NCBI GenBank assembly: GCA_034336665.1
Contig: CM067570.1
Coordinates: 10,562,002 to 10,626,001 of the forward strand
Reading direction: 5' to 3'
From: Luscinia megarhynchos
Lineage: Eukaryota > Chordata > Aves > Passeriformes > Turdidae
DNA: 64,000 bases
This document shows, one piece after another, positions 1 through 12,879 of this stretch (positions are counted from its first letter, which is position 1; each line of letters begins with the position of its first letter). The notes under the pieces are model-generated. The model saw only the letters and a list, made by a program, of their open reading frames with translations, was not told where the DNA came from and searched no databases. The position numbers were made by a program, and so were the translations under genes.

Positions 1-1380
1 GATTAAGTCAACACATCTTTGTAATTGTTCTGTTATTAAGGAAACGAAAATCAACTCACTGAAGGCACTGTGTCTGATACTTTTTATTGGAGGGATTGTT
101 TCTCTTGCTGTTAGACTGCTGACTTGTCCAGTGTGCCCAATATCAGGACTCATCCCATCTCTGTCCATGGTGAAAATTTTCATTAGTTTCAGTGGGAGCT
201 AAGTGTGAGACTTTGACAGCTCTTTGAGCCTGCAACTTGTGTGGACAGTGCTTTGCTTGCTGAAGATTATTCTTCAAGCACAGTTAACCTCCGTATTTAT
301 TTCTCCGCTGTTCTCATTGTTGTCCAAAAAAAAATTTACTGCATGACAGCCGCTATTTCTTACCCCAGGCTCAAACCATGTGAGTAAAGTGCAGCAGAGC
401 TCTGACAGCACAACTGTGACTTTCAGCACGCAGGGTCTCCTTGACTACAGCGCCGCGACTCCAAAGTTACCTCTGCTTCAGAATTCAGATAAAGCACAAT
501 TTTTTAAGGCCCACAAAAAATCACTCAAGGTGATTTTCTGAAGATGAGTATATCAGTAGTAATAGTTCAGAAGTATTACTGTTATAAAAAATGTATCTAT
601 AGACCAGTGGGTTTGTTTTGTTTCCGAGTGTAATAACTTGGGGAGGTAATTTGCATGTGAAGGATGTTACCAACTTAGAAAGTCTGACTCTGAATTGGTG
701 GCAGGGCTATTCATGTGCTCATAATTAAACATGTACCAAAGCATTGTGCCGATTAAGGACTGGTGTGTCTTTATTTACTTTCTAGTGTGCTCTAAATGAG
801 ACAATAAATAAACATGCTGATTACTAGTTTTAATCCCCAAATCAATTGTGAACACCTTGAGAGTTTATAAATCTTATATGTAATTTCATTGGTGTTCAGA
901 AAAGGGTCATTTGTGGAGAGAGCACAGAATATTTTCTTCCCAGAAGCTGCTGTGAAGGAGCTTGATCTTACGAGGTGCTGCATGTTCTTCATTGTTGTTA
1001 ACGTGTCTCCGGGAAACAGCACCCGGTACAGCCAGACCCTGATAAACACAAACTGTAGCAGTGTCTGACCTCTGTAGCGAAATGCTTATGGGCTTGTTAG
1101 TCTAGGTAACATACTCCCTATTAGGCTGTTGCTGCAAGTTAAATAAATTGCAGAGTGCCAGTTTCAAAGGTTTGATTTCCTCCATGATGCAGCAACACGT
1201 GACCAGCCCGGACATAGCCACCTGCAGAGAAAAGTCACAGGCATCAGTTTTATTTCTGCCAATTATTTTGCTGCACCCAAAAGCTTCATCACAACTTCAG
1301 GCCCATGAGGCAAACCCATTCTGTAACTGGGAATATCATGCTAGGATCTGGTGATGCCAAATGGGTACTCCAGCAGCCTT
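1..1380. other. Non-coding stretch, no gene seen
   Basis: No open frame here looks like protein and no RNA gene is recognised. A small group of CpGs lies near 450-460. The part from about 540 to 780 is listed separately as a candidate regulatory element. The rest is ordinary AT-leaning unique sequence. Confidence 0.6.
540..780. promoter_or_regulatory. Candidate conserved non-coding element with an octamer site
   Basis: This AT-rich, non-repetitive stretch carries a perfect POU-type octamer (ATTTGCAT) at 649-656, followed by a TAATTAAA-type homeodomain motif near 722-728 and a GATTAAGG motif near 752. Clustered POU and homeodomain motifs in unique sequence are common in developmental enhancers of vertebrates. 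Function is inferred from motif content only. Short motifs of this kind occur by chance, so this is a weak call without cross-species conservation. Confidence 0.25.
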
Positions 1381-1387
1381 GAAGCCT

Positions 1388-1450
1388 CTGTGCTATGGAG
1401 GACATACCCTGATACCAGATAATCTCAGATGTTAAGCAGAGTCCATCTGC
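1388..1450 (+). repeat. Possible 5S rRNA-derived SINE head (AmnSINE1/SINE3-like relic)
   Basis: A run of about 55 bases follows the order of vertebrate 5S rRNA: CTATGG..CATACC, then CTGA, then GAT-ATCTC-AGATGTTAAGCAGAGTC. This matches the 5S internal A-box/intermediate region, whose canonical form is AAGCTAAGCAGGGTC. The C-box part and the 3' half of 5S are not recognisable, so it is not a functional 5S gene. 5S-derived heads are known from SINE3 elements and from AmnSINE1 of amniotes, many copies of which are conserved non-coding elements. I could not recognise a tRNA-related or Deu-type core downstream, so a chance resemblance is possible. Confidence 0.42.
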
Positions 1451-1499
1451 AGTTCTGCAGAGTAGCCCAGCTAAGTCCTGCATAGATGATCTATAAGCC

Positions 1500-3370
1500 A
1501 CTTGCAGTTTAAGGGTTTGTGGCTTCAGAAGTTTGTGTATTTTGCAGATTGTTTGTGCCATAGTCTTCAAAAACTGTTAGCTTTTAAGACAACCAGATGG
1601 CTTTAACAAAATATATTTCCTGGCACCTGGAACAGGTGGATATGGAATCAATTTATGCAGTGTAATTTTTTCCACACCCCTTTTGGAATAATTTTATACC
1701 CTGGAGCCACCTAAGGTGCTTATTATGTAGCCAGTAGGGAACAGCTTCTGTCTGACTACATACGATTTTACACATCTTTTATAGCTAATGCCTAGATTGA
1801 AATGCAAAATTTAGTGCTGGGAGTGCATGTGAATTTGTGAAACTCCATGGAGAAAATGTGGGTGCATGTATCTGTGAATGAATTATGCTTTTCCACACAC
1901 AGAGAAAGCTTTTTTTTAGTAGTAACAAATGTCGTATGTTCAGTATTTGTCATTTTAAAACTACTATTTTTCATTTCAAGTGCAAACCTTGTGCAAACCC
2001 TGTGCAGGTTACTGATGTAGAGTGAAAATGAAAAAATAGCTTCAAATTTTATTTGAAAGAGTAACAGAATGAAAATTTCATACGTGGTATGAAAGTGTCC
2101 TGACTCAGAGATCAAATTGGTCGTTCCAAAATATGCCTGTGACAATTATGACTACTTTTGTGGGAAAGAAACAGATCCTGAAGGACAGGAAACAAACTTC
2201 CATGAGACCCTGGCCACATCCTCATTCTTGCAGTAGAATCAGGGACAACAAGCTTACCCAGATGTGTGGATTCATAGTAGCTTCAAAGGGGTTTTTGAGT
2301 GGGTGCTGTGGAACCATCTGCACAACTCAGAGGTAGGACTAAATCTGGGAATACTTTGGGGCCAGCCTCTTAAGGGAAGAGGAGTTTGACTACAGATGGC
2401 CTGTTGGGCAGGTTTAATTGCTTTGCTGTGTTACTTGGCCACGTGGAAGTTGTTTAGCCTGCTGTTTCAGCTAAAGGTTGCTTATTTATCTCCTATGGTG
2501 CTGATTTACAGCACATCAAAGATAGGGGGAAAAAAAAAGCAAGAAAGGAAAAGGTAGGAAGTTCACTCTGGATAACTCAGTTCAACAGGGTAATATAATA
2601 AATTGAAGAATGCAGAAGGAGATGCTTTTGGAACCTGTATATATATAACACATGGAAGGAAAAATTGGCTAGGTCTCAGAAGTTTCTTAGAGTGATTACA
2701 GATCCCCCTGCCTGCCTCATGTTCCTTTCTTTGCTCTCCCTTCCTGATTGAAGATAATTGTCTGCCAGGAGGAGATTTTCAAACACATGGTTTGGTCAGG
2801 GCAATCAGTCTATCTTTATAAAATACTTATTATTTCACTCTCTGACCTTTTTGGGTTCCATTCCACATATGAAGAGGATGTTCATCAGAAGCACAAAGCT
2901 GAGACTCAGTTTTTGCCTGTATCCAATGTGCTCCTCTGGTCTAAAAGAGCTTAGCTTTTAATTGTAATTGCAGCTTGTAACCACCTACTTAAAATAAAAG
3001 ACAACAGGGGGAAGAATATAATTAGTGGCTTGTGGTAGGATAAAGATACATACTTGCTCAACATGAGCAAAATAGGAATATGCACTGTGATTGTGTGCTG
3101 TTCCAATAGAACAAAGGATGAGGTGAGGTAACACATAATATGAAAATTTCACAGTTCCTGCTTTGTGAGGATAATCAAGTGATATAATAGTACATCTTAG
3201 CCTTATTTCCATTTTAACATCCATGCTCAGTAGTCAGAAGTAATAATCATCAGAGACAGAAAGTGAGGCATAAAAGGACTGTGGCCTGGAGAATTTTGTG
3301 CTCATCTGTTAAAGATAACATGAATAATGATGCAGATGGGCACCAGGTAGGGTTGCCAGTGACTAGAATC
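1500..3370. other. Non-coding stretch, nothing specific seen
   Basis: Unique AT-leaning sequence with A/T runs (for example T8 near 1910 and A9 near 2531). Open frames are short and low in complexity. No repeat family is recognised. Confidence 0.6.
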
Positions 3371-3379
3371 TGTACAAAT

Positions 3380-3469
3380 TAAACTTTGAGGTCTGTGAAA
3401 AGCTGGTCTAATGGGACTCACTCAAGCTCACAGAGTGTGTTAGTGGCAGAGGCAAGGTTACAAGCCCTG
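3380..3469 (-). repeat. MIR-like SINE relic, minus strand
   Basis: The plus strand reads AAACTTTGAGGTCTGTG, then CTCAAGCTCACAGAG, then AGTGGCAGAGGCAAGG. This is the reverse complement of the MIR core region, whose usual antisense order is AAACTGAGGCACAG, CAAGGTCACACAG, AGTGGCAGAGCCAGG. Order and spacing fit. The tRNA head and the LINE-related tail are not recognisable. It is a degraded ancient copy. Confidence 0.6.
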
Positions 3470-3474
3470 AAAAC

Positions 3475-4575
3475 ATTTAGTCAATTACTTAATTCTGTAA
3501 GTGTAGTTAAATCTTATGAAATGTTTCATCTTGTTGCTTTCCTGCATCAAAGCCCTGAACTCGTGCCTTACAAGACTATGCGTTTATCTCCATGCTCAGC
3601 ATTGCCAGTACATAACTTGATCGTGCAAATCCTTTACTCATCTAAACAGTTCAGTCTAAGTTAGTGTGAGTATGGTTGGAGAAAATAAGTACCCTGCTTG
3701 CATATGCACTATCAGTCTCAACATTTTCAAGATGAACTAGAGGTTATTTCTGTATTTTGCATTTTCATATGCATACCAGACATGCATCTATACATGCATG
3801 TTGAAATAAAACAAAAACAAGTGATTAACATCTTTAAAATTTAACATTTCCCCACCTTAACCAGGAGAAATTGTTCCCGAGAGAGTAATTTACTAGATTC
3901 AGTATTTGTCTAGGACTGTACATCAGGAATACAAACCATGATTTTGCTAATGCTATGTGTTCTCTCTAATGAGTCTTTGAAATATTAAACCAGCTTATAT
4001 TTGGAATGAGTTTTGCACACCTCCTTGTATATGGTAGCTTTGCAAATCCAGGCTTCACTGTTTTGCCTCAGAGAATTATGAGTTTATTATACTCCTGGAA
4101 TGCTAATAGCACTTCATTTTCCCCCCACATTTCTTCTTCATATTTATTTATTGATTCTTCATTTGAGCACAGTTTCACAGATAATGATGGTACTACTGAA
4201 AATAGCTGGTGTGAGTTAATTTTAAGAAGGCTGAAGTTACAATGCCATCCTTTTTTGCCAAAAATTTGTCTGCAAAATTCTTAAGGTAAGGCATCCAAAA
4301 TGCTAAATTACTTAAGATGACTGGATAAGATTACTGCCAGTGCTATATTTCATTCCTGGTTTTATCAAAACAAAGCACATCAAGGCTGACAAGTCTAAAT
4401 TTAATTTTGCGTTGAAAACTCATGGGCAGATTTGAGGATGATGTGCTTTGGGCAAGCAGTCTTTCACCATTTGGTCTTTATTCAAATGGAGTTCATTGAC
4501 CTGTGAGAGAACACATGTGAACAGGGTTTTAACATTTACCCTTTAGTTTGCATTTTACTTTTGATTCCTGAGATT
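3475..4575. other. Non-coding stretch, nothing specific seen
   Basis: Unique AT-rich sequence. The open frame at 4006-4284 is rich in Ser, Leu and Phe, has no recognisable domain and is not called. Confidence 0.6.
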
Positions 4576-4579
4576 CTTC

Positions 4580-4915
4580 TGGACCATCTGGTCCTTCCTC
4601 CCACAGTGATGGACTCCAGAAAGGTGCTTCAAGTCATTTTTTCTGCTTTCCTTAAGGCACAGAACTTGCCCGAGCTGATTCTTGTTCAAGCTGGTCAATT
4701 GTTCTAAACGAATATCCAATTTTGATTTAAATATTTATGAAGGGAGAGAACATCCTACAATTCTTGGTTAAGTGTTTAAAATTTTGCAATTCTTGCAGTT
4801 GTTGCCCCTTAGTTGCTAGGCTCTTGGTCCTGTTAGCTCTTATCCAAAGAGGAGAATCATGTTTTCCTGCTGTGGAAGTACTTTGATTTGCAGTCAAGTA
4901 ATCTCTTATTTTTTC
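4580..4915 (-). repeat. L3/CR1-type LINE 3'-end relic, minus strand
   Basis: Read on the plus strand, the segment follows the antisense of the 3' end of ancient L3/CR1 LINEs: ACCATCTGGTCCTTCCTCCC near 4583, ATCCAATTTTGATTTAAAT near 4712, a GAACATCC..CTTGGTTAAGTGTTTAAA block near 4747-4782, and GTACTTTGATTTGCAGTCAAGTAATCTCTTA near 4878-4908, which matches the GACTGTGATCAAGTCACCTCTTA landmark. It is highly diverged. No reverse-transcriptase coding sequence is included. It is an inert fossil, useful mainly as evidence for an amniote genome. Confidence 0.65.
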
Positions 4916-4919
4916 TGTA

Positions 4920-7275
4920 ATATTTCAATATGATACTGGATTTTCCAATGTTTTTTTCAATCGTTATTGCCTGATGGCTCTTCCCTGAACTTTCTAAGGA
5001 TGCTACTGGCCAAAGAAGACAGTAGTACTGACAGCTACAAAGTTTGGGAGAACTGAAACAGCAAAGGTTTTATAGCAGAACTGAGCAGATAGACAGCAGA
5101 ACATAAGGAATGTGAAGTTGGATTGCAGAAAAAAAGGATAGTGGTGTAGGAATCTCTTGGTATGAGGAACCTGGTGTGTTACATGCCTGGTGAAGAACTG
5201 GAGTGGCTGCAGTGGTTAAAGGCAACAGCAGGTTTTTACTGGCAGAGGAGGATGGCTTGGAGCTGGCTGGGGACTGCAGCAGGAGCACTGCTCGTAAGTC
5301 AGAGCAGTGTTGTATCAGGGGAGCTTTCTGCAGGGAAATGTCAAAACATCTGTCTGCACTTTGCCTGGGCATAACCAGACTCATTCAGGAGCACTGTGAT
5401 GCAGGAAAGGTGAAAAGACACTTTAAACTAACTGAGGGCAGAGTTCAGGCAGAATTTCTGGTAAGGACGACATTCCATTCTTGCAAGTATAAGATCTGAG
5501 GCTGCAGAATCAAAATCACTTTTGCAATCTGTACAAATTCAGAGTGTTACTAATTTCAGTAAAATGACCTGTGGATGAGAGTTTACTGGCCTGAGTTCTT
5601 GATGGCTAACACAAGGCAAACAGTTAAATTATTTGCAAAAGTTATAGTAGTAGTGGGTTGGGTAGCACTAACCTTAACTGTGATATTTGTGGTTTGAGAG
5701 GGCTCGAATCTTCCCATAAGTAGTACAATTTCTGATTTTAGTTTGGAAAGATGTTATCATTTAATGAAAACCCTTTGTTTTCTGGCAGCCTACTCTGCTA
5801 TCCATTTACAAAGCTCTCAGAGGGCTTGGACATCCATGAAAAGTTCAAGAGCCCAATTCTACTCACAGATAGAAGAGTGCAGTCTCACTGAAGAGCTGCG
5901 GTTGTGCTTGGCTGAGAACTGTAATGTGAGCCCAAAAAAATCAAAGACAAGTTTGTACCTATGGAACCAGATTGCACAGGGATGATATTGGTCTGGAGGC
6001 ACTCTCCAAAATGAGGTCTGCCAGATTATGCTGTTGCAAAACCCAGCACCAATAGAAGCATTTTAGTTTTAATTAAAACAAAAACTTGAAACAATATGAT
6101 CTCTATTTCTGCTGAATTTTAGGCTTCCACATGTTGAGAATAAGATGCAGAAGTAATTGATTAGAAACAGGAGTAAAATAATGATGCTTGCTTTTTTTTT
6201 CCTTTCCCAAACTGATTCAACTGCGGAAAGGAAAAAAACCTGAAACTTCTGAAGATTTAACTTGAGATGAGTAAGACTTCACAAATAGACCAAATGAGCT
6301 ACTGAAGTGCTTCCAGTGAGCCAGTGGGATTATTTCCATGGCAGACTTCTACCTGATTGAAACAGGGTTTAAATTAATAGTTTAAAGAATTGGAAATAAT
6401 CTGATACATGTAGTTCTAATGGTCTAAGATATTTGTTGAAGGGAGAAGAGCCTGACCCTGCAACAAGGGACATCACTAGGAAGAGTTCAATTTTTGCAAG
6501 TTAAAATTGGACTTTTTCATCTTAAAAAAAAACCCCCAAAAGTTCACATTTTGCAATTCTTATCCAATGAATATTTGGTTTTGGAACTGGCATGCTACCC
6601 GAGTCAGAGCTGCAGGAGATGGCCCCATGTTTTCAACCTGACAGTGCCTCTTTAAAATACAGCAGTATAATTTAGGCGTCTCTTATTTGTTTTGAATAGC
6701 AGAGCTAACATGTCTGTCAGTCACAAAGACTTGATAGACATGATTAGAAGGCAGGAGATCAGGAAACGTGTTCTTACCACAGCCAACTCTCCCCAGTGAA
6801 GAAATTAGTGGCTTGGTGGCATATTTACAATTAAGGTGTAACTGAAAGCTTTTTTAGAAATGTGCTTTGTAGATTGCATTGAAATAGTGTTTTCTATTAT
6901 GACCGGTTTCTGGAACAGATTATCATGATTGTAGGAAGCACTTCAAAGCAGATTGATGTAGGAAGATCTTTCACCAAAAACTTCAGCTTCTCTGTAAAAC
7001 AGAAATCTACAAATGTGTCTGCAATCTGTGTTGTTTCAGCTACAACAGCATTTATTTTATAGAAATGGTCTGCTCTTAATTTCCAAAGTACTACAAAGCT
7101 CTTTTTATTTTGCTGGCCCCTCCATTTCACAGTGGAGTTCAAAGGTTGTGTTTCCTTTCTCCTATATCCTTCTAAATTTCTTTTTGGTATTTTTAAAGGC
7201 TAAGACTTAAAGAGTATAAGGAAATACTGAGCTGCATCTGATAAAGTCAGACACTAATTTAATATATTGGTGGCA
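4920..7275. other. Non-coding stretch, nothing specific seen
   Basis: Unique sequence with short homopolymer runs (T9 near 6192, A9 near 6523). Overlapping open frames at 5162-5499 on the plus strand and 5070-5384 on the minus strand carry no recognisable motif and look like chance openings in a GC-richer patch. GAGCCTGACCCTGCAA near 6449 is reminiscent of one end of the palindromic elements listed below, but no second arm was found. Confidence 0.55.
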
Positions 7276-7280
7276 AGACT

Positions 7281-7350
7281 TTCATAGAACATACTGTAAC
7301 ATGTTGTCTAGTCCATTCCCCTAGCTCTAACTGCATCAACCAACCCTCCA
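7281..7350 (-). repeat. Possible CR1 3'-end fragment, minus strand
   Basis: TTCATAGAAC..TGTCTAGTCCATTCCCCTAGCTC on the plus strand resembles the antisense of the avian CR1 tail, which usually reads TCATAGAATCAT... followed by ATCTAGTCCAACCCCCTGCC. The similarity is partial and covers only about 50-60 bases, so it may be a very old copy or coincidence. Confidence 0.33.
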
Positions 7351-7887
7351 CCATTTAGCTGAACGCATGCTCAGCTGAACTCAGCAGTAGCTAAACCATG
7401 GTAGGATCTGGAAATGCCCTTAAAATCTATTAATTTCTGAATTTTCACACATAAGGGCTGGTGATGTTACATTTCATCAAGACTACTAAAAACTTTACTT
7501 GTGGGCTGAAGTCTGTATCTTTGAGAATTGAAGTCTTCTGCTTACTAACAAACACAGGAGCAAATGTGAAAAGCCATCTTTCTGGTTGGGACAAAACCAG
7601 GTGGTAACAGCACATTGAACTGTGGTGAGATGCCAGTAAATTCTTGTTGTTTTTCAAGGATGTTGAAAAGATAGGAAGCTTATGCAGAAAATGAAAGGCA
7701 GATGTAAGAACAAAGGCAAGAATCAATTAGAACTGTCTTGCTCCACTATATTTAGTAGCACATGCAGAGGACAGGAAGAAGAATTTACAAAAACAGTCAT
7801 CATTAGTATTTTGTGCCTTATCCAGCTGTAATATAACACACCCATTTCATTGTCCTTTACGAGTCTTAAGTGAACAAATTGATTTTT

Positions 7888-7970
7888 TACCAGGAAAGAA
7901 GATGAGACAAAGAAAAGTCAAGTCTCTTCTCTAAGCTCATAGAGGCCGGCAGTGAAAGGCAGTCCTGCAG
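7888..7970 (-). repeat. MIR-like SINE relic, minus strand
   Basis: GATGAGACAAAGAAAAGTCAAG, then CTCTAAGCTCATAGAG, then GGCAGTGAAAGGCAG on the plus strand match the antisense MIR core in order (GATGAGGAAACTGAGGCACAG, TTAAGTGACTTGCC, CAAGCTCACACAG, GGCAGTGACAGAGC). It is degraded and only about 80 bases survive. Confidence 0.55.
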
Positions 7971-7974
7971 CCAC

Positions 7975-10900
7975 AAACATTTTTTCTTGTTTGACAGCAG
8001 AAATATGACGGATTCTTTATGTTAAAGAAGAGCCTTGAAATAGTCTCTGTACATTCTGAGAAATTATTATTTCCTCTAAAGCAAGGCCGAATGCTGTTGA
8101 AGAGTATGTTATGAATACCTATGGTGTTAAAAAATAAAGGTTTTTTTTATCCTCAGTGTCATTAATGAACAATTCTGACAATTCAGAATACAATTTATTT
8201 ATAAAATGTTGTGAGTAAATGAAGCTATTTTATGCAGAGAACTTATTCTGAAAAAGTACTGATCACACTCAAGCTTCTAAAGCCGACAACTCTGTGAACA
8301 CTTCCTTACCATTTCTTTACTCCAACATAGAAAATTATTAGCCAAGCACCAATTTTGTCTGTATTTTTAGTGAGCATAAATTAATCTACTTAATAGGTAG
8401 CATGCTTCTTGCACTTACATATAATTTAATCATATTTGTTCTTAGAAACTATTTGTCCTGTGTAAACCTGCTTCCTAAGTAAATATTTCTTTAATTACTA
8501 GAACAAATAGATTGTGGGATTTTGAGTTGATTATCACAGCATTTCTTTCCCTGATGTGTGCTTCAGATATGCACAGCAGAGAGGTCTGCTAAACACAGCT
8601 AGGAAACACAACAACCATCTTTTTTGCAGTTCGAAAAGAAATACTTATGAATACTTCACACCTACAGAACCCATCATTTGGGGATTACAGAGTGCTTTGC
8701 CATGCTTTTTGGGTATTATTTGTTTCCCTTTTAGGGAAGGATAAAGTGAAAGGGAGAGAGAGAGACTAGGGCACATATGCAACATCCCCATGTTGTATTA
8801 ATAGAAGTAGCTGTACTAAAATGTATGTGGCTGTATGCTACTTGTGTAGAACAGAAGAGGGACATGGCTTTTCATACAGACTAATGAGGTACAGCCTCTA
8901 TTTTTGGATGTCTGGTAGTGCATTTCTGATCTCAGGGTCCTAAAAGCTCAAAGCAGATGGAAATCATGGAGAGTTAGAGACACTAGGGATCTCAGAACCA
9001 TGCCTCTCCAGCAGGGCACCTCATTGTCAGATTTGGCTGCCAGGGTTCAGTGGCTTATGGGGTGTGCAGTCAGTGGCAGAGCTGAGGGAGAGGTGCAGGC
9101 TCCAGTTTCCTGGACATGTCATGACAGAACAGGACAATTTAGTCCCAAATGCATATCCTTGTCTTCACTGCACAACTCATCTAGGAGGTTGAAAGCTGTA
9201 TGTGAATAGCACAACAGCAATGCCATGTGCCTGTCCTCAGTGCCTTTGTGCTTGCCTCTGGGAAGGTGTGTCTATGTGTGGGTGTCACTGTTTCCCATAA
9301 CTTTTTTATATTGAGACTGTATAGGAGTAATTCCCCAGAAGTTATGGCAGAAATATATTTCCTGTGGGAGGAGTGTTTAAGAGTTGTCAGCATCTTCATG
9401 TTTCTTAACTGCAGGGTAAGGAGTTTCTGATAGGGGAGGGCAGATTTGGAGCTCTGACTTTCTCTTGCTCAGCTAATTAACCAGAGTTTAAAGCACTTCC
9501 TCTCCTGAACTGGAGTTTCTTATGTGGGAAAGAGAGGTAAGAGGCCACAGCCAAATGAGATCCCCAATTAAGGATGCAGGCAAACAAGGCTTGTAAATGA
9601 CTCAGTCTTGAGTCTGAGCAGAAGACTGTGTCTGCCAGTAAAATGCTGTTTGGATATACCCTTAATGAAAAGAAAGGGTTTACTGTGGAGTCAGCAGCCA
9701 AAACACCCTTCCTGCTGTTTGAGTGCAGCATGTCACATGTACTGAGCCTCTTCCTGGCTTTTCTTCAGGATTGCAGGGAATGGAGTAGGCATTTGGAGGA
9801 GATTTTGGAATATCAGAGCTGAGAGGGGCAGTGGGATGTTGCATGATACCATGGTATTGGGAAGACTTCTTGGCACCTACTTGTCTTTGGATGGGTTAAA
9901 TTAATAAAACCATCATCACTTACACATGTACTTACGAAAGTCCTGACAGTTTCTGTTTTCTTTTTTCCTCACTGGAGCTTTTATATGTAGCCAAACCTGG
10001 TCAGATGATGGACTGTGAAGGAACAAATACGTCACTTTAAAAAAATAAACCTCTTTGGCATCTTTAGGTTCAGAGTTTTATTTCTCTGTGCACATTAGCT
10101 CTGAAAGGTCACTGTTCCTTCATGGTCCTCAGGGCTCTAGTTTGACAGCAAAAGTGTCAAGTGCCCAAGTAAGTACCTGGATGTTGGTAGTGCTAATACA
10201 GCCTGTGCCTTGTTAGCTATCACAGGTGTGCCTACTTGTGTAGTGGTTGCATCTCCTGCCTGAGGTGCAAAGGTAACTAGAAAGTGACTTTATGTGGCTT
10301 AAGGTAATCTTCTCAACCACAAGAAGATGCTCTGGCTGCAATACTAGTAATAAAAGTATCCACTTGGGGAGTTAACAGGAATTACCTATTGCAATTTAGA
10401 TTTACATCCTGGATTATTGGGCAATAATTTCCTTTTTGCAGGAAGTTCTAATTGATGCAGAGGTCAAACGTTGCTGGGACAGGACGTTTAGACCAGCTCC
10501 AGCAGGATGTCTGATGAGTGCTCTCTGCCTCAACTTTCCACTGTGAATGAGCACAAGAGTACATTTAGTCTGTTTTGTTCATTGAGATCAAAAGTTCTAT
10601 GGGGATGAGAAGTTACTCCGTGGATAGCAACTTGTGCAGTGCCACTCATGTGGAACATCTGCCTGACTAACTCAAAGAGCAGTGGGAATCCATCTGAAAT
10701 CCAAGCACCTTGTGGTTTAAATGCTTTCCCTGTGTTTTCAGATAGCAATCTCTTTAGCTCTTTGAGGCAGTTAATGAAAATTGTTTTAACAGGACTGCAG
10801 CATCACAGAGAGCATTGTGTGTGTTTTCATGCAGTGGAGGGGGGGTGCAACGATACAGTAGAGCTGGAGCTGCAGCATTTTACTGTGCTGTGACAGGTAG

Positions 10901-12790
10901 CATCGATTTTACAGTTAGGTGAGACTGATTTCAAATGTTCCCTTGTTGAGTTTATTGGCACCTACAACTAACAGTGTTAAAAGGTTAAATGGTATGTACA
11001 TTACAGTGCACACAGCCCCCAAATTTGTTTAGAGAACAAAACAATACTTTCTTGTGACTGGTCCCTCCACCCTACAAAATTTCTCTATGTGGATGTCTGT
11101 CCTTAATGAGGTTGTTCAGAACACATGGTCTTCTTACATCTTCTCTGTGCCTCTTATGGAGAACATTTCTGGCTGAAAACTGAACTGAAGGAAGGGCAAA
11201 ATGGATTCTTGAGCTAAACATTGGTTGAAGACTCAGAGAATACTTGAAACACCTGGGAATGACCTGGATTTCATGGCTAGCATCAAGTCATGTCACATGC
11301 TTACTCTGTGAATATGAACGTGTCCCATGAACATCCATGGTTCATTACTCAGCCCCCCCAAAAAGCAAATAGTATTTCACAGTGATATTGTAAGGCTTTG
11401 GTATCTAGGCTTTGTAAAGCTCTGGACACACTTAGTCTGGGCCACCTATAGAATCACAAGTATTAATATTGCTTGCATTCAAGTAATTCTGTATAAATGT
11501 CACCTGCTTTGGTCTGTTGTAACAGTTAGAAAGGGACATGAATTGACTGAGAAAGAGAGACGTGTGCTGTGATTGCTTAAATACAAACCTGGGAATTGGT
11601 GAGTTTTAACTTCTAAACTCATCTCTACCAGCAGCTCAGTCAATGCCTTGGGCAAACACTGGGAAGTCTGTATCAGAGTACACCTGTTGAAGTAATAATG
11701 CTTAAGGAAAAAAAAAGAAGACAGCATTTTCTAGAGTTGTAAGAATTAATCAGAGATTGTTTTAGAAGATTACCTGAAAAGTGCTATGTATTTTAAATGG
11801 TTTCTAATCCCTGTATATTAGTTTTATGCATAGGAAATAATCAGTCTGAAGCATAGCTCCCATTTGGTGATTTTCATTTGAAATGACCCTTTCTTTCATC
11901 AAAACAGCAGAAAGGACAGGTACATGCTATTAAAAACAAGATGTTCTAGTTCAAACTGACAGCATTATCTCTGAAACCTGCCCTGCTGGAGCAGTGCTTT
12001 CAGAAAAAGTAGATTCCCACCAGTTAGCTGCTGCTAACTCTTTCACTTAATTTCCCAAATTATTTGCAGAACAGCTGGTCTTAGCCACCCTTACTTCCTT
12101 TGATGCAAGAAGTTTGCATTTCCAGTTCTTAGATTCCTCCACATCTGTGCTCCCAGTAACAAGCAGTGATCAGCGGTGAGTCACTTTGACATACTGAGTG
12201 TCTAGTGTTGGCTTTGCTCCTAGTGACATGTGCCAGCCTGGGTGGAAAAAAAAAAATTAAAAAACATAGACCCTAAAGGGCATGATAACTTGAATTATTT
12301 CCCTTCACCTCTTCCCAAAGTGGAAATCCAGCTTGCACATGGAGTTCATGAACTGGAAACAAGCTGCTGACTCTGTGGCTGCTGCTGGCTATGAGCCTCC
12401 AAACCTCAGCATTCAAACGGAAAGCCAGACCTCTCTTGTGCATTAAGGCTTGCACGCTAGCTTTAATTGTTGAGCTTCCTTTCAGGACTAAGAGATTACT
12501 AAGGAGTTGCCAAAGTTCTCTTGTCTGTATTCCATGTTCCTATGATTCCCTAGATAGCTTCACTTTGAAGTGGGCTGCAAATAAAGATGCTCCCCATTCT
12601 CTCCTCTGCAAATGTACATCCAACGGCCACTGAAATTTCCATCAGCTTGATTAGTTGGCACCAGCTCTGATGTGTTCTGAAATGCTGAGAGCAAATTGTC
12701 TTTATGGACTACCCATCTAAAAGTTACTCAACAAGTTTCTGTATTTGTTCCTCCTGAATTTAAAACCTATGGAATGGCTATGAACTTCCA
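7975..12790. other. Non-coding stretch, nothing specific seen
   Basis: Unique AT-leaning sequence. Simple tracts include (GA)n at about 8752-8766, G7 near 10840 and A10 near 12246. A TACGTCAC CRE-like octamer near 10028 is noted, but short motifs like this are common. No gene, SINE or LTR is recognised. Confidence 0.6.
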
Positions 12791-12794
12791 GCTA

Positions 12795-12872
12795 TGGACC
12801 TGATCCAAAGACCACTGACATAAAAGGCAGAGAGTGGCTTAAAATTCCTTCCGCTGTCTTTGGGTCAGGCTG
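12795..12872. repeat. Palindromic MITE-like element, copy 1
   Basis: The left arm GGACCTGATCCAAAGACCACTG is mirrored by the right arm CTGTCTTTGGGTCAGGC about 40 bases later. The result is an imperfect inverted repeat of about 78 bases that could fold into a hairpin. The same arm sequence (CCTGATCCAAAG / CTTTGG-TCAGG) recurs at 25741-25810 and, more degraded, at 30598-30666. Palindromic non-autonomous DNA elements of this look, with ATTGA-TTCAATGG-type cores, are abundant in reptile genomes. I am not certain of the family name. Confidence 0.6.
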
Positions 12873-12879
12873 TCTTTTG

